Shown here one piece after another: positions 26,731-33,435 of a DNA stretch of 64,000 bases. A program made the position numbers and the translations under genes. The notes beneath the pieces are model-generated. The model ran no database searches, was not told the DNA's origin, and saw nothing but the letters and a program-made list of their open reading frames with translations. This DNA is from UBA8337 sp937907245 (lineage in GTDB: Bacteria > Pseudomonadota > Alphaproteobacteria > RS24): positions 372,001 through 436,000 of the forward strand of contig OZ244774.1 in NCBI GenBank assembly GCA_965219485.1. Direction: 5' to 3'. Every line of letters begins with the position of its first letter. Position 1 is the first letter of the stretch.

Positions 26731-27107
26731 CCATCTATGCTTTTTTGGGGCTGCTCGTGAATATAATCATCCGCATCATACTTATTGGAGGCAAAAACAA
26801 GCAGAGCCGCGTTTTCGTGGAATGTCATTTTGTGCCAATACTCTGGTTCAATCAGCAGACATTTGTCGGCGGAATCGAGTTTTACGGTTTTCTGCTCTTG
26901 GCCATTATCCATAAAAATATCCACCTGTCCGCCAATAGCAACGGCGGCTTGGCGGCATTTTTTGTGGCCATGCCCGCCCCTAGTCTGGCCTTGTGCGTCG
27001 GTGATCCAGAAAACGCGCTCAATGGCAAAAGGCAGTGCCGCTTCTAAAACCGATAGAACGCCGCGGTCATCGGCCATGGAAGGAAGGTTGAGGATTGTGA
27101 TGCTCAT
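26727..27107 (-). CDS. fdtA: dTDP-4-keto-6-deoxyhexose 3,4-ketoisomerase (FdtA/QdtA-like cupin)
   Basis: A 126-residue small cupin of the WxcM-like/FdtA family, which moves the keto group of dTDP-4-keto-6-deoxyglucose from C4 to C3. Characteristic stretches are DDRGVLSVLE, FWITDAQGQTRGGHGHKKC (with the paired catalytic His residues), QAAVAIGGQVDI and LIEPEYWHKMTFHENAALL. It is the first gene of the minus-strand fdtA-fdtB-GT operon. The 84-bp AT-rich gap to the divergent GT2 gene (27,108-27,191) probably holds promoters for both directions, but no convincing -35/-10 pair was found. FdtA against QdtA specificity is not resolved. Confidence 0.87.
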   Translation of the reverse strand: MSITILNLPSMADDRGVLSVLEAALPFAIERVFWITDAQGQTRGGHGHKKCRQAAVAIGGQVDIFMDNGQEQKTVKLDSADKCLLIEPEYWHKMTFHENAALLVFASNKYDADDYIHEQPQKSIDG

Positions 27108-27191
27108 GAAGTCACGCTTTCTAATTTCTATATTATTAATGCGATAGTTGGACTAGTGTATCAAGTGTGTTGTTGAGCTTAATCTTCATGA

Positions 27192-27962
27192 ATGTGTGGT
27201 AGGATGCCGAAGAAAAACATCTCTATTGTGACGGTAAGTTATCGATCCGCCGAGACCATATCGGGGACTTTGGATTCTGTTGCTGCACAACGCGGCGTGC
27301 AAGTTCAGCATTTGGTTCAAGATGGGCAATCCGAGGATGGAACGTCAGACATCGTGGCCAAATACGACCATGCGAGTTTTATAAGTGAGCCCGATGACGG
27401 TATTTATGACGCCCTGAATAAGGGGGTTGCAAATGGCTCTGGTGATATTATTGGCCTCTTGCATGCGGATGATTTTTATCCAAACCCTATGGTTTTGGAT
27501 AAAGTTTCGAAGTTGTTTCAGGCAGACCCCAGTTTAATGGGAGTTTATGGCGATCTAAAATATGTTGCCCAAGACGACACCGACAAGGTTGTGCGCCATT
27601 GGAAAGCGGGCCTATTTCAGCGGTATAAGCTCCATTTAGGCTGGATGCCGCCCCATCCAACAATATTTTTACGCCGCGAGGTCTATGAAAAAATAGGTGG
27701 TTTTGACACTCGCTATCAAATCTCGGCCGATTATGATTTTATCCTCCGCTTGTTTAAAACTTTTGGGCATAAAATAGATTATTTGCCCGAAGTGTTGGTT
27801 CATATGCGCACCGGTGGCGTTAGCAATGCTGGCTTGCGAAACCTATTGAAAAAATCGAAGGAAGATTTTTTGATTTCTTTACGGATGGGACATTTTGCGC
27901 CCGTCAGTATTTTGTTAAAAATGGCTTCAAAGGTAAAACAGTTTCGCAATATTTTGCGATAG
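27192..27962 (+). CDS. glycosyltransferase family 2
   Basis: A 256-residue GT2 transferase. SIVTVSYRSAETISGTLDSV is the usual N-terminal strand-helix. VQDGQSEDGT and EPDDGIYDALNKGVA form the nucleotide and metal-binding site, with LHADDFY as the DxD equivalent. HPTIFLRREVYEKIGGFDTR and ISADYDFILRL form the acceptor region. This arrangement is common for enzymes adding hexoses or 6-deoxyhexoses in O-antigens. The start could be ATG 27192 or ATG 27204 (MPKKNISI), and neither has a strong ribosome binding site. It is divergent from fdtA and followed 53 bp later by rmlB on the same strand. Confidence 0.87.
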   Translation: MCGRMPKKNISIVTVSYRSAETISGTLDSVAAQRGVQVQHLVQDGQSEDGTSDIVAKYDHASFISEPDDGIYDALNKGVANGSGDIIGLLHADDFYPNPMVLDKVSKLFQADPSLMGVYGDLKYVAQDDTDKVVRHWKAGLFQRYKLHLGWMPPHPTIFLRREVYEKIGGFDTRYQISADYDFILRLFKTFGHKIDYLPEVLVHMRTGGVSNAGLRNLLKKSKEDFLISLRMGHFAPVSILLKMASKVKQFRNILR

Positions 27963-28015
27963 CGTGGCGCGGCTTAAAGTAGTAAGCCAAGCCCATGGAT
28001 TTTGGGAACGAATAG

Positions 28016-29059
28016 ATGCTTTTAGTTACCGGCGGCGCTGGGTTTATCGGGAGTAATTTCGTCTTAGGACAAGCCGAGCGCGGTATTGTCAATTTAGATG
28101 CCTTAACTTATGCGGGCAATCCAACAAATCTAGAGACCCTTAAAAATCAATCCCTTCATCATTTTGTGCATGGCTCAATTAATGACGAGAGCTTGGTGAA
28201 CCAGCTATTTGAACAGCATAAACCCTCTGCCATTGTTCATTTTGCAGCAGAAAGCCACGTCGACCGCTCCATTAAGACCCCGCGCGATTTTATGGAAACC
28301 AATGTCTTGGGAACCTTCACTTTGCTCGAAGCGGCGCGCCATTATTGGGGAAAGTTGGAAGGCGCTGAAAAACAGAACTTCCGCTTTTTGCATGTATCGA
28401 CAGACGAAGTTTATGGCAGCCTGTCGCCAAGCGACCCTGCTTTTAGGGAAACCACCCCTTATGCGCCCAACAGTCCTTATTCTGCCAGTAAAGCGGCGAG
28501 CGACCACTTGGTGCGGGCCTATTTTCATACCTATGGATTGCCCGTTTTAACGACCAATTGTTCGAATAATTATGGTCCTTATCAATTTCCCGAAAAGCTT
28601 ATTCCCCTTATCCTTCACAATGCTTTGAACGATAAACCCCTGCCGATTTATGGCGATGGTCAACAAGTGCGCGATTGGCTTTATGTGACCGATCACTGTG
28701 ACGCCATTGCTACGGTTTTGGAGAAAGGTGAATTGGGCGAGGTTTATAATATTGGCGGTAATAATGAGTTGGCCAATATTGATGTCGTGCATCATATATG
28801 CGCGCTGCTGGATGAATTGCGTCCGCGCGCGACGGGAAATTATGCTGACCTCATCACTTATGTGACGGACCGGCCAGGGCATGACCGGCGGTATGCCATT
28901 GATGCAAGCAAAATGAAAAATCAACTGGGCTGGTCGCCGCGCGAGACCTTTGAAACAGGTATGCGAAAAACAGTCGAATGGTATTTAAATAATTCAGCTT
29001 GGGTGGAAGGGGTAACCTCTGGCACCTATCGGGAGTGGATTGAGGGGCAATATGACTGA
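28016..29059 (+). CDS. rmlB: dTDP-glucose 4,6-dehydratase
   Basis: A 347-residue extended SDR enzyme converting dTDP-glucose to dTDP-4-keto-6-deoxyglucose. The NAD motif is TGGAGFIGSNFV at residues 4-15. HFAAESHVDRSI, STDEVYGSL, the catalytic Tyr-Lys in SPYSASKAASDHLV, NCSNNYGPYQFPEKLIPL and VTDRPGHDRRYAID are all diagnostic. It overlaps the start of rmlA by 8 bp. No rmlC or rmlD is present in the window, so the product here probably goes to FdtA/FdtB rather than to dTDP-L-rhamnose, unless those genes lie elsewhere. Confidence 0.95.
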   Translation: MLLVTGGAGFIGSNFVLGQAERGIVNLDALTYAGNPTNLETLKNQSLHHFVHGSINDESLVNQLFEQHKPSAIVHFAAESHVDRSIKTPRDFMETNVLGTFTLLEAARHYWGKLEGAEKQNFRFLHVSTDEVYGSLSPSDPAFRETTPYAPNSPYSASKAASDHLVRAYFHTYGLPVLTTNCSNNYGPYQFPEKLIPLILHNALNDKPLPIYGDGQQVRDWLYVTDHCDAIATVLEKGELGEVYNIGGNNELANIDVVHHICALLDELRPRATGNYADLITYVTDRPGHDRRYAIDASKMKNQLGWSPRETFETGMRKTVEWYLNNSAWVEGVTSGTYREWIEGQYD

Positions 29060-29939
29060 TAGGAAAAAAAGAAAAGGTATTGTTCTGGCGGGCGGTTCGG
29101 GCACGCGCCTGTATCCCGCGACGCGGGTTGTCTCCAAACAATTACTGCCTGTCTATGACAAGCCGATGATTTATTACCCTATTTCGACGCTTATGTTGGC
29201 AGGCATTCGCGATATTCTCATCATCAGCACACCAACCGACTTGCCGCGGTTTGAAGAAATGCTTGGCGATGGATCTAATTTTGGCGTGCAGTTTTCTTAT
29301 TGTGTGCAGCCGTCGCCAGACGGTTTGGCGCAGGCTCTTATTTTGGCCGAAGATTTTCTGGATGGTGCCCCGTCTGTATTGATTTTAGGCGATAATATAT
29401 TTTACGGCAATGAGTTGATTTCTATCTTGCAAGAAGCCGATAAGGCTACCTCTGGAGCCTCGGTTTTTGCTTATCGGGTGCGCAATCCGCAAGACTATGG
29501 CGTGGTAGAATTTGATACCAATGGGCAGGCGGTTTCTTTGGAAGAAAAACCAAGCGATCCGAAAAGCTCTTATGCCGTCACGGGTTTGTATTTCTATGAT
29601 GAGAAAGCGCCTGCTTATGCCAAGCAGATAAAACCATCGCCACGCGGCGAGTTGGAAATTACCGACCTGAACCGTCTTTATTTGGAGGCCAAAAGCCTCC
29701 AAACGGAAGTCTTTGGTCGCGGCTTTGCTTGGTTAGACACGGGCACGCATTCCTCTTTATTGGCGGCGGCGCAATTTATTCAAAATGTGGAAGAACGCCA
29801 AGGTCTCAAAATAGCCTGTTTGGAAGAAATTGCCTTCCATAAAGGTTGGCTGTCGCCGGACAAGCTGCAAGGCCTCATTGCCAGTCTAGGCAAGACGGAC
29901 TACGCGCTCTACCTCACGGAAATACTCGCTGAAGGGTAA
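29052..29939 (+). CDS. rmlA: glucose-1-phosphate thymidylyltransferase
   Basis: A 295-residue enzyme making dTDP-glucose from glucose-1-phosphate and dTTP, first step of the dTDP-deoxysugar branch. The signature is GIVLAGGSGTRLYPATRVVS followed by KQLLPVYDKPMIYYPISTL, then LILGDNIFYG with the catalytic Asp, VVEFDTNGQAVSLEEKP, and WLDTGTHSSLLAAAQFI. ATG 29052 lies inside the end of rmlB, so the pair is coupled. A slightly earlier in-frame TTG is less likely. A 151-bp gap with a GC-rich stretch (29,940-30,090) separates it from the next gene, and I could not identify a clear terminator there. Confidence 0.95.
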   Translation: MTDRKKRKGIVLAGGSGTRLYPATRVVSKQLLPVYDKPMIYYPISTLMLAGIRDILIISTPTDLPRFEEMLGDGSNFGVQFSYCVQPSPDGLAQALILAEDFLDGAPSVLILGDNIFYGNELISILQEADKATSGASVFAYRVRNPQDYGVVEFDTNGQAVSLEEKPSDPKSSYAVTGLYFYDEKAPAYAKQIKPSPRGELEITDLNRLYLEAKSLQTEVFGRGFAWLDTGTHSSLLAAAQFIQNVEERQGLKIACLEEIAFHKGWLSPDKLQGLIASLGKTDYALYLTEILAEG

Positions 29940-30090
29940 GGCTGAAATGAGATCCTGCCTGCCTGACGGCTGATAACACCACCGGCATGCCTGGCCGACT
30001 CGTGGCCGGCTTTGGCAAGGCCTGGGCTAGCAAAAAACCTCAAATTGACGTATCAAGAACTACGTGTCGCTTTGCGAAAAAGGGTGTTTT

Positions 30091-31704
30091 ATGCAAGTCA
30101 TTATTCCAATGTCTGGGTTTGGAGAGCGGTTTCGTCGCGTTGGGTATCAAGTGCCCAAGCCGCTTATCGACATCGAAGGCAAGCCGATTATCGCCCATGT
30201 CGTAGATATGTTTCCCGGCGAGACTGATTTCATATTCATCTGCAATCAAGACCATTTGGATGAGCCTGATTTTCATATGCGAGATATTTTGGAAAATTTA
30301 TGCCCAACCGCTCGCATTGTTGGTATCGCGCCGCATAAATTAGGCCCTATTCATGCGGTCCAGCAGGTGGCTGACTTAGTGTCAGATAGCGAGCCCACAA
30401 TCGTAAATTATTGCGATTTTACCTGCTATTGGGATTATTCGGCCTTCAAAAAAAGAGTTCAAGAAACCGATTGTGATGGCGCCGTGCCAGCCTATCGTGG
30501 GTTTCATCCGCATACATTAGGCTCGACCAATTATGCTTATATGCGCGAAGAAAACATGCGGATGCTCGATATCAAAGAGAAAGAACCATTTACCGATAAT
30601 CGCATGCAAGAGTTCGCCTCTAGCGGCACTTATTATTTTAAATCTGGCGCGGTGATGAAACGGGCCTTGGCAGATTGTGTGGCACAAGACTTGTCCATCA
30701 ATGGCGAGTTTTATGTCAGCCTCGCCTATAAGCCGATGTTGGAAGCAGGAGCCGACATTCGTGTTTATGAGCTGGAACACTTCATGCAATGGGGTACGCC
30801 AGAAGATGTGGCGGAATATAACGGGTGGTCGGATGTGTTTCATCATTTCACCAAACCTACCCCGACGCACGAAGCCCCCGAAGCCCCCGAAGCGGAGGAT
30901 AATCATGCTGTTATCATTCCAATGGCGGGGCTGGGTCAACGCTTTGCCGATGCGGGCTATACCACCATCAAGCCTCTGATTGAGGTCAAGCATCAGCCGA
31001 TGGTTCTCTCGGCGGTTTATGACCTGCCGCCAGCCGCGCATCATGTATTTGTCTTGCGCGGGGATATGCCGGGCCTTGACGATATTTTGCAGACTTTGAA
31101 AACCCGGTTTCCGCAAGCCATTCTCGAAATTCTGCCTGCGCTGACCGATGGGCAAGCGCTGACCTGTTTGGCGGGTTTGGAAGCGCTGGAGCGCGAGCGG
31201 CCAGACTTTGACGGCACGGTAACCTTTGGAGCCTGCGATAATGGCGCGATTTATGATTTGGAAAAATTTGCGCAATGGCAAGCGCAAGGCGGTGAGCTGT
31301 TGGTATGGGGTGCGCGCGGCGTGACCAATGCGGTACGCCATCCTAAAATGTTTGGCTGGATAGATGTGCGCGACGAACAGATTGTTAATGTCTCGGTCAA
31401 GCAGCCTTTGGATAACCCGCAACACGACCCGATTATTACCGGTACGATTACTTTCCGTTCGGGCGCTTTATTTCGCCGCTGCGTCGAGAGCCTGCTGGCC
31501 CGCGAGGGGCGGGTGAACGGTGAATATTATCTCGATAGTTGCGTCAATGATGCCCTGACATTGGGGCTGGTATGCGAGCTGTTTGAAAATCAGCATTACA
31601 TTTCTTGGGGCACGCCCAATGATTTAAAGACTTTCGAATATTGGCAAAGTTGCTTTTCGAAATGGGCGTCCCATCCTTTCCTCGATTTCGAGCCTGCTAA
31701 GTAG
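30091..31704 (+). CDS. tandem-duplicated sugar/alditol-phosphate nucleotidyltransferase
   Basis: A 537-residue protein with two complete nucleotidyltransferase domains joined by an acidic Pro-Glu-rich linker (about residues 255-272, repeating EAPEAPEAE). Domain 1 begins VIIPMSGFGERFRRVGYQ and then VPKPLIDIEGKP. Domain 2 begins VIIPMAGLGQRFADAGYT and then TIKPLIEVKHQP. Both keep the Gly-rich/Arg/Lys signature, a mid-domain acidic site (YCDF at 107-110, ACDN at 381-384), a GEFYVS/GEYYLD block, and a terminal WGTP motif (residues 234-237 and 506-509). Related single-domain proteins activate unusual sugars or polyol phosphates in capsule clusters. I chose ATG 30091 (AAGGG upstream). The next gene starts directly after its stop codon. 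Nucleotide (CTP, GTP or other) and substrate are unknown. Confidence 0.8.
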   Translation: MQVIIPMSGFGERFRRVGYQVPKPLIDIEGKPIIAHVVDMFPGETDFIFICNQDHLDEPDFHMRDILENLCPTARIVGIAPHKLGPIHAVQQVADLVSDSEPTIVNYCDFTCYWDYSAFKKRVQETDCDGAVPAYRGFHPHTLGSTNYAYMREENMRMLDIKEKEPFTDNRMQEFASSGTYYFKSGAVMKRALADCVAQDLSINGEFYVSLAYKPMLEAGADIRVYELEHFMQWGTPEDVAEYNGWSDVFHHFTKPTPTHEAPEAPEAEDNHAVIIPMAGLGQRFADAGYTTIKPLIEVKHQPMVLSAVYDLPPAAHHVFVLRGDMPGLDDILQTLKTRFPQAILEILPALTDGQALTCLAGLEALERERPDFDGTVTFGACDNGAIYDLEKFAQWQAQGGELLVWGARGVTNAVRHPKMFGWIDVRDEQIVNVSVKQPLDNPQHDPIITGTITFRSGALFRRCVESLLAREGRVNGEYYLDSCVNDALTLGLVCELFENQHYISWGTPNDLKTFEYWQSCFSKWASHPFLDFEPAK

Positions 31705-32112
31705 ATGCTCACGGCCCTTAAAACCCTGCTCAACCGAGAGCGATTGACGTTTCTAGGCGTGGGGATTTCGGCTGTTTTGATTGACTATGGCGTTTACTAT
31801 GGCCTGCAATCTTTCGCGCAAGGGGCCGTGGATGCGGCCAAAGCCTTAGGGTTTTTAAGTGGCGCAGTGTTTGCCTATTGGGCCAATCAAAAATTCACTT
31901 TCGAGCATGAGGCCGACAATCGTTATTCCCTGTGGCGATTTTGCCTTGTCTATGCGCTTTCGTTATTTGGCAATATTGCGCTGAATAACGTATCGCTCGG
32001 TCTATTGGCAGATTTGGCCTATGGGTTCACAATGGCGTTTGTTATCGCGACTGGTTTTTCGGCCGTGTTCAATTATCTCGGTATGAAATTTTTTGTATTT
32101 AAGGCGCATTGA
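31705..32112 (+). CDS. GtrA-family membrane protein (polyprenyl-phosphate-sugar flippase candidate)
   Basis: A 135-residue protein with four predicted membrane helices: residues about 13-33, 42-60, 75-97 and 105-128. The motif FLSGAVFAYWANQKFTF after helix 2 is the hallmark of the GtrA family, whose members are thought to flip undecaprenyl- or decaprenyl-phosphate sugars. It starts directly after the nucleotidyltransferase stop (TAG-ATG) and is followed 1 bp later by a GT2 gene. GtrA next to a polyprenyl-phosphate glycosyltransferase and a GT-C protein is the classic three-component glycosylation layout. Confidence 0.87.
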   Translation: MLTALKTLLNRERLTFLGVGISAVLIDYGVYYGLQSFAQGAVDAAKALGFLSGAVFAYWANQKFTFEHEADNRYSLWRFCLVYALSLFGNIALNNVSLGLLADLAYGFTMAFVIATGFSAVFNYLGMKFFVFKAH

Positions 32113-32113
32113 T

Positions 32114-32836
32114 ATGCACGCTTCACTGATTATCCCCTGTTACAATGAGGCCGCTGGTCTGGAGACGCTGGTGGCGGCGTGTCGTGCGGCAGCGCTGCCC
32201 GAGACTGTAGAAGTGGTGCTGGTTGACAATGGATCGACCGATACGACGCCGGAGGTTCTGGCCGCTTTGTTAAAAACAGACCCGCAGATACGCGCCATTC
32301 GGGTGGCGGAAAACCAGGGCTATGGCTTTGGTATTCTGGCCGGCTTAAACGCAGCAAAGGGTGAGATTTTGGGCTGGACGCATGCGGATCTACAAACCGA
32401 CCCGGCTGATATGAACGCGGCTCTAGACTATTTTAAAACCCATTCTAAAACCATACCAGCCGAGGGCGAGCCATTGGCGGCCTTTGTGAAAGGGCGCCGC
32501 TTTGGTCGTCCGCTGGTGGATGTCATGTTTACCATTGGTATGAGCTTTTTCGAAATGCTGCTATTACGGCGCGTGTTTTGGGATATTAATGCCCAGCCAA
32601 CGGTTTTCTCGCGGGCTTTTTTCGAAACATGGGAAGATCCGCCGCATGATTTCTCGTTGGACTTATATGCCTATTATATGGCCAAGAAAGCAGGGTTAAA
32701 AATTCACCGCTTTCCTGTATATTTCGGCGAGCGCCAATTCGGCACCTCGCATTGGAATGTTGATTGGCGCAGCAAGTATAAATTTATCCGTCGCACCATT
32801 GATTTCAGTCTAGAATTGAAAAAAAGGTACCTGTAA
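32114..32836 (+). CDS. GT2 glycosyltransferase, polyprenyl-phosphate sugar synthase-like
   Basis: A 240-residue GT2/DPM1-like enzyme. The N terminus is ASLIIPCYNEAAGLETL, the nucleotide site VVLVDNGSTDTTPEVL, and the metal site ILGWTHADLQTDP (ADLQTDP aligns with the DADLQxxP of DPM synthases). No C-terminal membrane helices are visible, so it is probably a peripheral membrane protein. It should load a sugar or sugar-like group onto a polyprenyl phosphate for the adjacent GtrA to flip. ATG 32114 follows the GtrA stop by 1 bp, and its TAA overlaps the next ATG by one base. The donor could be the product of the neighbouring nucleotidyltransferase, which is inference. Confidence 0.82.
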   Translation: MHASLIIPCYNEAAGLETLVAACRAAALPETVEVVLVDNGSTDTTPEVLAALLKTDPQIRAIRVAENQGYGFGILAGLNAAKGEILGWTHADLQTDPADMNAALDYFKTHSKTIPAEGEPLAAFVKGRRFGRPLVDVMFTIGMSFFEMLLLRRVFWDINAQPTVFSRAFFETWEDPPHDFSLDLYAYYMAKKAGLKIHRFPVYFGERQFGTSHWNVDWRSKYKFIRRTIDFSLELKKRYL

Positions 32837-33435
32837 TGCAGTTTATTTCTCATCGCATCAATACCCTTGAGCAGCTGAAAGCGACGCCAGATCACTTTGG
32901 TGTTGAGATTGATATCCGCAGCTATGGATCCGACCTTGTTTTGCATCATGACCCGTTTGAGCGTGGGGAATTATTCGATGAATGGCTCAAGGAATTTCAT
33001 CATAAGACCCTGATTTTAAATGTAAAAGAAGAGGGCTTAGAGCCTTTTCTCATTCAGCGCATGGCGGATATAGGCTGCGAAGATTACTTTTTTCTAGACC
33101 AGTCTTTTCCGTTTTTAGTGCGCTACGCGAAAGCCGCGCGTGGCCGCTCCGCCGTGCGATACTCTGAATTTGAGAGCCTTGATACAGTCTTGGCTTTAGC
33201 TGGCAAAGTCGATTGGGTTTGGGTCGATTGTTTTACCAAACTGCCGTTCAAAGACGATGATTACGATCGGTTGAAAGCGGCAGGGTTTAACTTGTGTTTG
33301 GTTTCCCCGGAGCTGCAAGGGCGCGATGCGGATGTTGCCATCGCTGATATGGGCGCGCAAATTTTGAGTTTGAACGTTCAACCCGACGCTATTTGCACCA
33401 AGCGCGCAGATTTATGGGAGGGGATTATCCAATGA
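32836..33435 (+). CDS. glycerophosphodiester-phosphodiesterase-like protein (short)
   Basis: A 199-residue protein with the core of the PI-PLC/GDPD TIM-barrel fold. H6-R7 (ISHRINTLEQL), E24 and D26 (GVEIDIRSYG), H38-D39 (LVLHHDPFE) and a Lys in LILNVKEEG line up with the metal-binding and general-acid/base residues of glycerophosphodiester phosphodiesterases. It is shorter than typical GDPDs (about 240-250 residues) and has no signal peptide, so it is cytoplasmic. It is translationally coupled on both sides (1-bp overlap upstream, ATGA downstream), so it belongs to the same pathway as the nucleotidyltransferase and the kinase fusion. The substrate may be a phosphodiester intermediate or a nucleotide-activated polyol. 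Confidence 0.65.
   Translation: MQFISHRINTLEQLKATPDHFGVEIDIRSYGSDLVLHHDPFERGELFDEWLKEFHHKTLILNVKEEGLEPFLIQRMADIGCEDYFFLDQSFPFLVRYAKAARGRSAVRYSEFESLDTVLALAGKVDWVWVDCFTKLPFKDDDYDRLKAAGFNLCLVSPELQGRDADVAIADMGAQILSLNVQPDAICTKRADLWEGIIQ

Noticed and set aside
27108..27191. Defined promoters in the AT-rich divergent gap between fdtA and the GT2 gene
   Set aside because: TTGGAC and TATATT-like strings are present but no pair has a sensible spacing and direction.
29940..30090. GC-rich stretch with GGCC-type inverted repeats between rmlA and the tandem nucleotidyltransferase gene
   Set aside because: No extended stem followed by a T-run, so I do not call a terminator; an overlapping reading frame there has no family features and looks like chance.
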